64,000 bases of DNA from Paenibacillus cellulositrophicus (GCF_009363095.1 NZ_CP045295.1:2542001-2606000), one strand, 5' to 3'. Shown: positions 51,566-59,379, numbered from the stretch's first letter. Notes: a model not told the origin generated them from the sequence alone. A program made the numbers and translations.

Positions 51566-52879
51566 TTATTTGACTAAGGGCTGGATCTTGTCCTTCACCC
51601 GTTTCAATCCTTCGTCCAAGCCGACTTCCCCGCGCAGGATCGCGTTATACTGGTTCGAGAATTCGGTCATGTACTCCGTCGAAAAGGACGTAGCCGGGAA
51701 GGAATGCAGGTTCGGGCTGGAGGAATACTGTAAAAACTCCTGGAAGCCCGGTACTTCCTTGTAAATTTCATGTGTCTGCAGTGAGGTTCGGGTCGGCAAA
51801 TTGCCGATGGCCGCTGTGAACTCCGCCATCTGCTCCGGCTCGGTCATCCATTTCAGGAACTGCCACGATTCTTCCGGATGCTTCACGCCTTTCGGGATGT
51901 AAAATACGCTGGTCGAGACGTTGCCCGGGTCCTTCAGGCTCGGGTTGCTCTCATCGTACGGAATGGGCGCAATGCCGTATTTCAGGTTCGGGGCGTACTG
52001 CTTAATGAACGTCGGCAGCCATTCGCCGTCGATCGTCATCGCGTATTTGCCTGTAAAGAATGGATTCTGCGGCGACATGTACTGCCCCAAGCCGGACGCG
52101 AAGCGATCGAGCTCCTTCGATCCGAATTGGTCCCAGATTCCTTTTCCGAATTCTACGGCCTTCTTGACCCCCGCATCGTCGGGCGTGACCTGCTTCTTGT
52201 CCGCATCGTAATAGGATCCGCCGTAAGCGTAGCTGAACGTATAGGCATCGACGCCGGGCCATAGGCCCAGCTGCTGGAGCTTGCCTCCATCCTCCTTGAC
52301 GCTCAGCTTCGCGATGTACTCCTTGAGCTGGCCCATCGTCTCCGGCGGCCCGCTAAAGCCCGCCTTTTCCAGCAGCTCCTTGTTATAGAAAAGCATCGAG
52401 ACGTGCATCGCGATCGGTAAAGCGTACGTTTTTCCATTCGATTGGGAAGAGCTCAGTGCCGCAGGCACGAAGTCGCCAAGGTCGACGTTATCCTTCTTGA
52501 TAAAATCGTCCAGCGGCATCATGGCCCCGCGTTCGCCCCACGGCACGACATCCTGACCGAAGTTGGACGCGACGTCGGGCGGATTGCCACCGGTAATCGC
52601 CGTCAGCTGCTTCTGGTAATCGCTCTGGGACAGCCCCTTTACCTGAATGTCCGGATTGGCGTCATTCCATTTCTTAATCAATTTCTCGAGGGCTTCCGCC
52701 TCCATGCCGGTCCAGCCGTACCAGAAGCTCAGCTGCACCTTTTCTTTCGGGGTATCGCCGCCCTTCGCCTCGCCGCCTTCCTGGCTACCCGTCGCCGCAT
52801 CTTTGCCGCCGCAGCCCGACAGGACGGCGACCAGCAGGAAAACCATCATGAGCCCCCATGTACTCCCTTTTCGCATCAT
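51566..52879 (-). CDS. Extracellular sugar-binding lipoprotein of ABC importer
   Basis: A 437-residue solute-binding protein of CUT1 type. The signal peptide ends in the lipobox VLSGC, so it is anchored outside. The mature part shows the SBP_bac_1 fold: LSFWYGWTGMEAEALEKLIKKWNDANPDI, QLTAITGGNPPDV and a C-terminal PKGVKHPEESWQFLKWMTEPEQMAEF. ATG at 52879 after AAGGAGGGAAGAGAC. It is the first gene of the importer operon, downstream of the AraC gene; the 62-bp promoter module (52946-53007) lies between them. The sugar cannot be read from sequence. Confidence 0.92.
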   Translation of the reverse strand: MMRKGSTWGLMMVFLLVAVLSGCGGKDAATGSQEGGEAKGGDTPKEKVQLSFWYGWTGMEAEALEKLIKKWNDANPDIQVKGLSQSDYQKQLTAITGGNPPDVASNFGQDVVPWGERGAMMPLDDFIKKDNVDLGDFVPAALSSSQSNGKTYALPIAMHVSMLFYNKELLEKAGFSGPPETMGQLKEYIAKLSVKEDGGKLQQLGLWPGVDAYTFSYAYGGSYYDADKKQVTPDDAGVKKAVEFGKGIWDQFGSKELDRFASGLGQYMSPQNPFFTGKYAMTIDGEWLPTFIKQYAPNLKYGIAPIPYDESNPSLKDPGNVSTSVFYIPKGVKHPEESWQFLKWMTEPEQMAEFTAAIGNLPTRTSLQTHEIYKEVPGFQEFLQYSSSPNLHSFPATSFSTEYMTEFSNQYNAILRGEVGLDEGLKRVKDKIQPLVK

Positions 52880-52902
52880 GTCTCTTCCCTCCTTAATCTT
52901 GG

Positions 52903-52936
52903 GGCGGCAGCGCCGCCAATGCGCGCTTGCCGCCGT
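52903..52936 (-). other. GC-rich hairpin in leader of ABC operon
   Basis: GGCGGC-AGCGC and GCGCT-GCCGCC pair with a short loop, just upstream of the binding-protein ribosome site, between promoter module and start. No T-run follows, so it is not a normal terminator; it may affect mRNA stability or translation. Confidence 0.4.
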
Positions 52937-52945
52937 CAACTACCC

Positions 52946-53007
52946 ACATGTTATCATGTAAGCGTTTTAGTTAATTTCACTATTGTCTCTAGTAATTGGA
53001 TTATCGT
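52946..53007 (-). promoter_or_regulatory. AraC/cre promoter module of ABC importer operon
   Basis: A 62-bp segment shares 51 identical bases, without gaps, with 57762-57823. It contains AraC-type direct repeats (TATTG and TATCG cores, 21 bp apart), a -10-like CATGAT on the minus strand, and a cre-like box TGTAAGCGTTTTAG (52957-52970). It is 66-128 bp upstream of the binding-protein start. Confidence 0.7.
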
Positions 53008-53013
53008 TAAAAC

Positions 53014-53940
53014 TTAAAATGGCTTGCCCATCACTTGTTTTCGGAACTGGTTCGGGGAAATGCCCGTGTATTTTTTGAAAATCCGGCAAAAATACGCGAG
53101 CTCGTTGAACCCCGTGGCATAGCATACGTCCGTGATGGACATGGACGGCCGCTGCAGCAGGACGAGCGCGTTGGATATCCGTAAATCGACGAGATAGCGG
53201 TTAAAAGTCTTGCCTGTCCACTCCTTGAACAGCCGGCAAATCGTCGGCTTTGACATGCTGGATATGGCGCAGATATGCTCCAGCTTGATGTCCTCATGCG
53301 CATTCCGGTCGATGTATTCCACGACCTTGTTCATCGTGTCGCGATACCTTTCGATTTTTTGAAACCCGGCCTTCACCAGCTCCCCGTTCACCTGCCGGAT
53401 GATGATCGACAGCAGCTGCAGGAGGCTGGCCTTCAGCACGATTTCAAAAAAGGGCGTCCGCTCCTCGTATTCCCCGAGCATATCCTGAAGCAGGCCGCGG
53501 ATTCTGCCGTCCGTGACGCCGTCGAAGGCGATCTGCGAATGCGGTGTGCAGTCCGACAGTGAGAAATGCTTCAAATACTCAGCGTCGAAAAATCTCCGCT
53601 CTCCTGAAGGATCCGCGAATCGCTCGTTGATGAAGGACGGCATAAATTCGCAGCCGAGGATCTCCCCTTCTGTCTCGAAGGCCTGCACGCGGTGCAGCGT
53701 AAAGGGGGGAACAAGGAACAAATCGCCTTGCCGGATCCGGTACTGCCGATTGGAGATCGTGTGCACGAACTCGCCTTTCGATACGTACCAGATCTGATAA
53801 TAGTCATGGAAATGGGTGGACAAGCTGACGAGGGTGTTCATCCGGTACATCTTGCAGTGCAGATTTTCCAGCATCTCGAGCTTCGAGTTGAAATAGATGA
53901 CTCCGGCGCGGGTCAATCGATCGATATCGAGCTTTTTCAT
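53014..53940 (-). CDS. AraC family regulator of sugar importer
   Basis: A 308-residue regulator. N-terminal cupin-like sensor (QIWYVSKGEFVHTISNRQYRIRQGDLFLVPPFTLH) and C-terminal AraC HTH pair (SMSKPTICRLFKEWTGKTFNRYL; YATGFNELAYFCRIFKKYTGISP). The start follows AGAGGAGCCGTGCCGA. It lies immediately upstream of the importer genes on the same strand, with the shared promoter module after its stop. By analogy it activates the importer, and probably the Gfo/Idh operon, in response to a sugar. Confidence 0.9.
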   Translation of the reverse strand: MKKLDIDRLTRAGVIYFNSKLEMLENLHCKMYRMNTLVSLSTHFHDYYQIWYVSKGEFVHTISNRQYRIRQGDLFLVPPFTLHRVQAFETEGEILGCEFMPSFINERFADPSGERRFFDAEYLKHFSLSDCTPHSQIAFDGVTDGRIRGLLQDMLGEYEERTPFFEIVLKASLLQLLSIIIRQVNGELVKAGFQKIERYRDTMNKVVEYIDRNAHEDIKLEHICAISSMSKPTICRLFKEWTGKTFNRYLVDLRISNALVLLQRPSMSITDVCYATGFNELAYFCRIFKKYTGISPNQFRKQVMGKPF

Positions 53941-54036
53941 TCGGCACGGCTCCTCTCATTTGATACGGAAGTACAATCTTTCCCCTCGCGAATCGCCTAG
54001 AATGGGATTCAAAAATCGAGGGAGGCTTGCAATTGC

Positions 54037-55233
54037 ATGAAGACTAAAATCGCTTATTTGGATGGTTTAAGAGGACTGGCGGCCTGCGTAGTCGTGGTGT
54101 CCCATTTTTTTCAGGTCTTCGCGCCGTCTGTCTTCGAAGGAAAACCGGAGATCGCCCACTTTCCCTTTGAAGGCTTGGCCGCGCAAACGCCGCTGAACCT
54201 GATGTTCAACGGCAACTTCTCGGTTTGTGTCTTTTTCGTGCTGAGCGGATACGTGCTGAGCTGGCGCTATTTTCTCACAAAGGACAAGATGCATATTTAC
54301 GCGTCCGCGCTGCGCAGGTTTTTCCGGCTCGCCATTCCGGCTTCGCTGTCCGTTTGCCTCGCTTTCGCGGTTATGCGGCTGGGCTGGGGATTTTATGACG
54401 ACATCCGCCAAACGACCCAATCGTCGATGCCCGATCCCTTCACGGCCAGCCCCCGTGTACTCGACATGATCCGGGAGGCGCTGTACCACACCTTCTTCAC
54501 TTATGGATCCGCTTACAATCCCGTGCTATGGACCATGACCTACGAGCTGCTGGGTTCCTTCCTCATCTTCGGGTTTCTGTTGACCCTCGGCCGCTTCAGG
54601 CTGCGGATCATCGGTTACTCCGCCCTTGCGGTACTTCTCGCCGATTCCTATTACCTCGGGTTCGTGCTCGGCATGGCACTCAGCGACTTGACGTACAGCG
54701 GCCGCAACCGGCTGACCGCCGTTCTTCCGCCTTGGAGCGCTCCCCTGTTACTGGGGGCCGGACTGTATCTCGGCTCTTTCCCTTACGTGGGAACCCAGAA
54801 CACCATCTACTCCATTCTGGTATGGAAAGGCTCGTCCACCTTTGCGTTCTTCGTGTTCTACCATACGCTGGGCGCTTGCCTAACCTTAACGGCCCTGCTC
54901 ATCTCGCCCCGCCTCAAGTCGCTGTTCGGCCGGCAGCCCTTCCTCTACCTCGGCACGATATCCTTCTCTTTATACCTGGTTCACTTCACCATCATTTGCT
55001 CGCTGGGTTCCTATCTGTTCTATCAGTTCCACCTCCTGTTCTCTTACGGCCTTAGCACAGTCCTCACCGTTATCCTAACAACTCCTTTTATCTTTGCATT
55101 AGCCCATCTTTTCTGCCGGTTCGTCGATGCTCCCACGTTGGCAACGCTCGGTCCCTGGAGCAGGCGGGTCATGGATCGGCTGGTGCGCAAAAAGTCCGGC
55201 GGCATGCCGGTTGAAAAATCGAAGGGGATTTAG
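54037..55233 (+). CDS. Acyltransferase 3 family membrane protein
   Basis: A 398-residue protein with about ten hydrophobic helices, of the OatA/NodX-type acyltransferase 3 family. The signature N-terminus IAYLDGLRGLAACVVVVSHF contains the conserved Arg and His; VCVFFVLSGYVLSWRYF is the second motif. It moves an O-acyl (usually acetyl) group onto an extracellular sugar or lipid. No SGNH domain is fused. The start follows GGGAGGCTTGCAATTGC. It is divergent from the AraC gene and lacks the importer's promoter module, so its link to that regulon is unclear. Confidence 0.85.
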   Translation: MKTKIAYLDGLRGLAACVVVVSHFFQVFAPSVFEGKPEIAHFPFEGLAAQTPLNLMFNGNFSVCVFFVLSGYVLSWRYFLTKDKMHIYASALRRFFRLAIPASLSVCLAFAVMRLGWGFYDDIRQTTQSSMPDPFTASPRVLDMIREALYHTFFTYGSAYNPVLWTMTYELLGSFLIFGFLLTLGRFRLRIIGYSALAVLLADSYYLGFVLGMALSDLTYSGRNRLTAVLPPWSAPLLLGAGLYLGSFPYVGTQNTIYSILVWKGSSTFAFFVFYHTLGACLTLTALLISPRLKSLFGRQPFLYLGTISFSLYLVHFTIICSLGSYLFYQFHLLFSYGLSTVLTVILTTPFIFALAHLFCRFVDAPTLATLGPWSRRVMDRLVRKKSGGMPVEKSKGI

Positions 55234-55389
55234 CATTAGCTTCTGGCGTTTACGCGACGGAAAAAGGGAACAAAATTCTTAACATTGTGCAAAGTGGCCG
55301 CTTCGGTTACGAATCGTTCTTCCGATCGCTGTTGTCTCCAAATTTCTTGATTTTATATCACCAAAAGGTAGAAATTCGCAGACAAAGGC

Positions 55390-55680
55390 GATGCTTTCGA
55401 AGCGAGCTTTCCTGCGGAAAGCTTGTAGGCGAACGCTACCGCTTCTACAGATCGATTCCGTCCCCTCCACTGCTTTTGCTTACCAAGACGGCCAAAGCCC
55501 GTGATCGTTCGCTGGCCAACCCGTTCCAATGCAAAAAAATCTCCGGAGACTCGTTGTCAACGCGCCGCTTTGTGCTAACAACGAGTCTCTATGGAGATTG
55601 CATACTGCGCCTATATGAATTCAGGCGCAACGCAAAGCAGCCCTTCCCGTTCTCCGCGAAAATGGCTGCTTTGTTCTGTT
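55390..55680. repeat. Intergenic DNA with four stacked inverted repeats
   Basis: No gene is supported between 55234 and 55688. The stretch holds a nested element at 55399-55445 (GAAGCG/CGCTTC enclosing AGCTTTCC/GGAAAGCT and GTA-GCG/CGCTAC), a 70-bp hairpin (55533-55600), TGCGCCT/AGGCGCA (55606-55629) and GCAAAGCAGCC/GGCTGCTTTG. See findings. Confidence 0.5.
55533..55600 (-). terminator. Long hairpin downstream of Gfo/Idh gene
   Basis: AATCTCC-AGACTCGTTGT pairs with ACAACGAGTCTC-GGAGATT around a ~20-base loop; on the minus strand followed by TTTTTTT. Likely terminator of the Gfo/Idh operon. Confidence 0.6.
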
Positions 55681-55688
55681 CCTGCCGC

Positions 55689-56534
55689 CTACAGGCTCTC
55701 CGGCAGATCGATCCATTGATACGGCTGTTTGGCGGCGATCCGGCCGTTCTCGATGATCGACATAATGGCGACCGTCTCGGCAGGCGGCACGTTCACTTGT
55801 CCGGTCTCGAAAAACGCCACCAAATCCTGAATGAAGCGCTGAAAATAATCCGAGGCCGGCTGCACGACGCGGCAGGTACCCGAATCGTAGTTGACGGCCA
55901 TCATAAACGGGCAGCCCTGACCCGGCTGCTGAATCGTGGCCTGCCGGCCGCCCGCGAACTCGATCAGCAGTGCCGGCACAGCCTCTGTGCCGACGAACAT
56001 GACGCGCTTCGCGTCTGTACCCATAAGCGCAACAATCGGCTCGATCTGGTGGATCGAGTAGTTCTCGAACGAGCCCGGACCAAGGCTCGAAATCACCCGA
56101 ATCCCCGCGCGCTCGATCTCCCCGTATTCGTCGGCATAACGCAGCGCGGAAGAGGAATACAGCGGTGTGTGATGCTGCGCGGCCCGCTCGAACAGGCGCA
56201 TGGCGGCTGTCCGGTCCGGGGCAAACGTCTTGTCCACGTACGTCGGTTTCCCCGAGGCGAGTGGCAGCTCCGCCAGCGCCTCATGCTGCTCCGGGTTGTC
56301 AGGCGACAGCACGATCAAGTAGTCGCTTTGGGCGATCACCTCTTCCATCGTGTCGCACCACATCACGCCATGCTTTGCACACCATTCCCGATTGGTGAGC
56401 CCATGCTCCACGTCCTTGACCGCATACGCAAAGGCGACCTCCATCTCCCCGCGCGAGGCGTCCTTGATCCATCCGGGATATTGGTTGGCATGCCATTCGT
56501 CCAGATAATAGTCGATAAAGCCGATTTTCTTCAT
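55689..56534 (-). CDS. Gfo/Idh/MocA family oxidoreductase (second in operon)
   Basis: A 281-residue protein of the NAD(P)-dependent sugar dehydrogenase type, shorter and less regular than usual members (~340). It opens with the nucleotide-binding strand KKIGFIDYYLDEW (no canonical GxGxxG), then VIAQSDYLIVLSPDNPEQHEAL and ASGKPTYVDKTFAPD, which matches the EKP-like lysine loop. The start (56534) overlaps the stop of the upstream gene by 4 bp (ATGA), so it is translationally coupled. It probably oxidises, or helps oxidise, a sugar; catalytic competence is not certain. Confidence 0.75.
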   Translation of the reverse strand: MKKIGFIDYYLDEWHANQYPGWIKDASRGEMEVAFAYAVKDVEHGLTNREWCAKHGVMWCDTMEEVIAQSDYLIVLSPDNPEQHEALAELPLASGKPTYVDKTFAPDRTAAMRLFERAAQHHTPLYSSSALRYADEYGEIERAGIRVISSLGPGSFENYSIHQIEPIVALMGTDAKRVMFVGTEAVPALLIEFAGGRQATIQQPGQGCPFMMAVNYDSGTCRVVQPASDYFQRFIQDLVAFFETGQVNVPPAETVAIMSIIENGRIAAKQPYQWIDLPESL

Positions 56535-57613
56535 GCCGGTGCCACTCCAGCTTCCGTTAAGGAAATCTCACGGCTTTCTTCGGAGGATTGGTAAATGGCC
56601 TCGATCATTTGCGCAGTCAAAATCACTGTGTCAATGTGCGACGGCAGCTTTTCACCGGAATGGATACCCGCGATAAAGCCGTCGATCTCCTCCTGGAACG
56701 CATTGGTCTTCGGATAGTTCGGCGTGCTTTCGATTAATGCGCCGTGCTTCGCCGAATACAGCTTAAACTCTTGACCGTACTGGAGGCGAATACCCGCCTT
56801 GTCGCCGAGGAAATCGATGTACGTTTCTTCCACGCCGATGTTTTGCGCCCAGGCGCCGTTGACCGAAATCGACGGGCCTTCGGTCCGAATCATGGCCGTC
56901 ACGAAGTCGTCGACGTCATAGCTGCCCTCATAGTTTGGAGGACCCGCCCACATGTTCAGGTAAGCGTAATTTTGCATGTCTTTGCCCAGCTTGGAGTACG
57001 CCTGCCCCGTCACCGTCTTCGGCCGCGGATCGCCCGCGCAGTACATGACGATATCTAGGTAATGAACACCCCAGTCAATCAGAGCACCGCCACCGGCCAC
57101 CGCCTTGGTCGTAAAATCACCGCCGAGCCCGGGAATAGAGCGATGGGCGCGGAAGCTGACCACGACGTGGTACAGCTCGCCGAGCTCACCGCTTTCAATC
57201 ATCTGCTTGATAATGTTGACGCCTTTATTGAAGCGGTTGACGACGCCGATGTTCAGCGTCATACCGGTTTCGTGCTGTACCTTCTGCATCTCCAATGCCT
57301 CCCGGTACGTCCGCGCCGCCGGCTTTTCGCACAGCACATGCTTGCCTGCGCGCATGCAGTCGATCGCGATTTGAGCATGAACGTTGTTCGGCGTGCAGAT
57401 CGATACCGCCACCACGTCCGGGTCCTCTAAAATGACCTGATAATCCTCCACCGCCGTGCCGCAACCGTACTGCTCGACGGCTTTCTCAGCCCGTTCCTTG
57501 CGAATGTCGCAAAAATACTTGATCTCGGCATCCTTGTTCGCCATGTACGCCGGGATGTGCGCATTGTTGGCAATGGTCCCGCAGCCGATCACGGCTACAC
57601 TCGTTTTTGACAT
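56531..57613 (-). CDS. Gfo/Idh/MocA family oxidoreductase
   Basis: A 360-residue NAD(P)-dependent sugar/inositol-type dehydrogenase. The Rossmann motif is VAVIGCGTIANNAHIPAYM; the EKP motif is in GKHVLCEKPAARTY; the substrate pocket motif DWGVHYLDIVMY carries the conserved Asp-His pair. ATG at 57613 after GGAGGGAACAGATT; the longer frame to 57754 passes through the terminator region and is not credible. First gene of a two-gene operon, behind a copy of the promoter module used by the sugar importer, so it likely acts on the imported sugar. Confidence 0.9.
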   Translation of the reverse strand: MSKTSVAVIGCGTIANNAHIPAYMANKDAEIKYFCDIRKERAEKAVEQYGCGTAVEDYQVILEDPDVVAVSICTPNNVHAQIAIDCMRAGKHVLCEKPAARTYREALEMQKVQHETGMTLNIGVVNRFNKGVNIIKQMIESGELGELYHVVVSFRAHRSIPGLGGDFTTKAVAGGGALIDWGVHYLDIVMYCAGDPRPKTVTGQAYSKLGKDMQNYAYLNMWAGPPNYEGSYDVDDFVTAMIRTEGPSISVNGAWAQNIGVEETYIDFLGDKAGIRLQYGQEFKLYSAKHGALIESTPNYPKTNAFQEEIDGFIAGIHSGEKLPSHIDTVILTAQMIEAIYQSSEESREISLTEAGVAPA

Positions 57614-57693
57614 AATCTGTTCCCTCCGATGGTCCTGAACCCGGTTAGGCAGATCCGGATTGCAGAGAATAGTTTGACCGATATACGATTCAT

Positions 57694-57730
57694 AAAAAAA
57701 TGCCATCAGCCTTCTCAGCTGACAGCATTT
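57694..57730 (-). terminator. Terminator hairpin in Gfo/Idh leader
   Basis: AAATGC-TCAGC and GCTGA-GCATTT close a 7-base loop with a seven-T run on the minus strand. It lies between the promoter module and the Gfo/Idh start, hence within the leader if that module is the promoter; otherwise it is the DUF302 operon terminator. Confidence 0.65.
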
Positions 57731-57761
57731 CATTTGTCTATCGTTCACGGCCAACTTACCG

Positions 57762-57823
57762 ACATGTTATCATGTAAGCGGTTTAGTTGATTTTACTATC
57801 GTATGGGAAAATAGGATTATCGT
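57762..57823 (-). promoter_or_regulatory. AraC/cre promoter module of Gfo/Idh operon
   Basis: A 62-bp twin of 52946-53007 (51 of 62 bases equal). AraC-type direct repeats TATCG at 57797 and 57818 are 21 bp apart; a cre-like TGTAAGCGGTTTAG is at 57773-57786. It lies 150 bp upstream of the Gfo/Idh start. Confidence 0.7.
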
Positions 57824-57829
57824 ATCCGT

Positions 57830-58213
57830 TTATATACTCTTATCCACACATGCCGTCAGGCGCTTTTCGATATCGGATGCAATGCTCATCAAGGCATCGT
57901 TCTCTGCCAACCCGATCAATGCCGTTGGTTTCGGCATGCCAATCTTGGTTGTTCCGTTCTCTACGTATACGGCCAGCTTGCACGGCAGGAAATATCCGAC
58001 CAACGCATCTTCAGACAATACCCGTTTAGCTTCAACCGGATTACAAACCTCCAGAATCTCATACGGCATATCGAACTCAACACCCTTTTCGTGAAGCTTC
58101 TCCTTCATGTCCAACCGCCAAAGGACGCCGAACTTTTCCGCCTTCAGGTTTTCCGTCAGTGCTTCGATCGCTTGTTCAATCGTTATGGTCGTTTCAACCG
58201 TGTAATGAAACAT
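57830..58213 (-). CDS. DUF302 domain protein
   Basis: A 127-residue small alpha/beta protein with the DUF302 pattern: FHYTVETTITIEQAIEALTENL, then FGVLWRLDMKEKLHEKG, and EVCNPVEAKRVLSEDALVGYFLPCKLAVYVENG, with a conserved Cys-Asn-Pro and a second Cys in LPCKL. Its biochemical role is unknown, but it often occurs with rhodanese and thiol/sulfur genes. It is last in a minus-strand set behind a CsoR/CstR-type promoter. Confidence 0.85.
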   Translation of the reverse strand: MFHYTVETTITIEQAIEALTENLKAEKFGVLWRLDMKEKLHEKGVEFDMPYEILEVCNPVEAKRVLSEDALVGYFLPCKLAVYVENGTTKIGMPKPTALIGLAENDALMSIASDIEKRLTACVDKSI

Positions 58214-58277
58214 CGCATGTCAGCCTCCCGTTTTTATCTCACCATTAGGTTAACTTAACCAAACATCATCATGGATA

Positions 58278-58676
58278 TTACTTACGCGTCAGTTTACCGT
58301 TCCAGGCGCTCAAACCACCCTTTAGATGTCCCAGCTCCTTGTGCCCATTTTTAAGCAGCATCTTCGCCGCGCTTTTGCTGCGCATACCGCTGCGGCAGTA
58401 AAGGAGCACCGGTTGATCCTTCGGGATTTCAGTGAGCAATCCGGGCAGTTGGGACAGTGGCATGTTTCGCGCCCCGGCAATAAATCCTCCCTTAAATTCA
58501 CCCGGTTCACGGACATCCATCAGCAGGGGTTTAACCGGCTTTTTCATTTCGTTGCTAAACTCCTGCGCGTTTAAGTTCCGAAGTCCTTTAACCGGTTTTA
58601 ACCTCGAAAATACAAACCAGCCAAACAGTACGATGATAACGAAATTGATGATTGTTCCCGTTTGCAAAGTTTCCAC
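58278..58676 (-). CDS. Membrane-anchored rhodanese-like protein
   Basis: A 132-residue sulfurtransferase-like protein. An N-terminal helix (IINFVIIVLFGWFVF) anchors it, followed by a rhodanese domain ~35-130: FSNEMKKPVKPLLMDVREPGEF and the catalytic loop LLYCRSGMRSKSAA, where the Cys is the persulfide site. It moves sulfane sulfur from donors such as thiosulfate or persulfides. It lies 64 bp upstream of DUF302 and downstream of the other rhodanese. Confidence 0.9.
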   Translation of the reverse strand: METLQTGTIINFVIIVLFGWFVFSRLKPVKGLRNLNAQEFSNEMKKPVKPLLMDVREPGEFKGGFIAGARNMPLSQLPGLLTEIPKDQPVLLYCRSGMRSKSAAKMLLKNGHKELGHLKGGLSAWNGKLTRK

Positions 58677-58785
58677 ATCCTTTAGCTTTCACTTGTTTCA
58701 GAAAAGTATGAGCTTGTACCGTTAACAGTCTGCCGGAACCCACACTTATGCTGAACACGGGCTATTTATATGGTTTTGCCGGAGA

Positions 58786-59097
58786 TCAGCGGACAACATC
58801 ATTCCAGTTGTTCATGCCTCCCGTCATATTCACCACGTCGAATCCTTTTTCACTCAGCAATTCACAGGCAAGGCCGCTGCGATTGCCGCTGCGGCAAATC
58901 ACGATAATCTCCTTCGACTTATCAAGCTCATGCAGACGCCCGGATAGCTGCCCGAGCGGAATATGCTTGGCGCCTTCTAGATGACCCGCAGCCCATTCCT
59001 CAGGCTCGCGAACATCCAGCATATACAACTTCTCACCACGATTGAGTCTTAATGCCACTTCCTGCGGTGTCGTTGCTTTGGGAAATTTGAATGCCAT
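58786..59097 (-). CDS. Rhodanese-like protein
   Basis: A 103-residue single rhodanese domain without membrane anchor. VREPEEWAAGHLEGAKHIPLG is the family motif, and IIVICRSGNRSGLA carries the persulfide Cys. It is a soluble sulfurtransferase, the first gene of the sulfur operon. Its promoter (TTGACA/TAATAT) overlaps a CsoR/CstR-like palindrome (59126-59145), so it should be derepressed by persulfide or, if the repressor is copper-type, by Cu(I). Confidence 0.9.
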   Translation of the reverse strand: MAFKFPKATTPQEVALRLNRGEKLYMLDVREPEEWAAGHLEGAKHIPLGQLSGRLHELDKSKEIIVICRSGNRSGLACELLSEKGFDVVNMTGGMNNWNDVVR

Positions 59098-59125
59098 GCT
59101 GTTTCACTCCTTATAGATGTTATAC

Positions 59126-59170
59126 ATATACCCCTATAGGTATATTAATTGCGTTTTTCCCCTTTGTCAA
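59126..59170 (-). promoter_or_regulatory. Rhodanese-operon promoter with CsoR/CstR-like operator
   Basis: On the minus strand TTGACA (59170-59165), a 17-bp spacer and TAATAT (59147-59142). The palindrome ATATACCCCTATAGGTATAT (59126-59145) covers the -10 and start region; the ATACC-N6-GGTAT layout fits CsoR-family operators (CstR or CsoR). Confidence 0.7.
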
Positions 59171-59218
59171 CTTTGGTAAGTGCCTATGAAGGAATTACCA
59201 GTGCTTAGAAAGCAAAAT

Positions 59219-59253
59219 CAAGGCCAGCTCATCAACTGAGCTGGCCTTTTTAA
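59219..59253 (+). terminator. Orphan terminator
   Basis: AAGGCCAGCTC and GAGCTGGCCTT, 7-base loop, then TTTTT on the + strand. No + strand gene precedes it; only a 17-codon frame without a ribosome site lies upstream. Confidence 0.65.
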
Positions 59254-59288
59254 GGGGAACCATACGTTTATCGGTAAGGTGTTATCAA

Positions 59289-59304
59289 GTCCTATACTTA
59301 GGAC
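59289..59304. promoter_or_regulatory. Palindrome upstream of alpha/beta hydrolase
   Basis: GTCCTA-TACT-TAGGAC, perfect 6-bp arms, 76 bp upstream of the hydrolase start. Candidate repressor operator; no regulator is adjacent. Confidence 0.4.
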
Positions 59305-59379
59305 CAATTCATCCATTGGGTTGGATTCATATTCAGTTCATAAAGCTGCTTTATGATCTTCCTACAAGGAGGAGATGAA

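Noticed and set aside
55399..55445. Three-way-junction shape considered as a small self-cleaving ribozyme
   Set aside because: The conserved core bases of hammerhead or twister ribozymes are not present; kept only as a structured repeat candidate.
55287..56594. Long + strand open frame of 435 codons across 55287-56594
   Set aside because: It lies antisense to two well-supported Gfo/Idh genes and crosses the hairpin-rich intergenic DNA; the translation has no family features and is rich in His/Arg as expected from a shadow frame.
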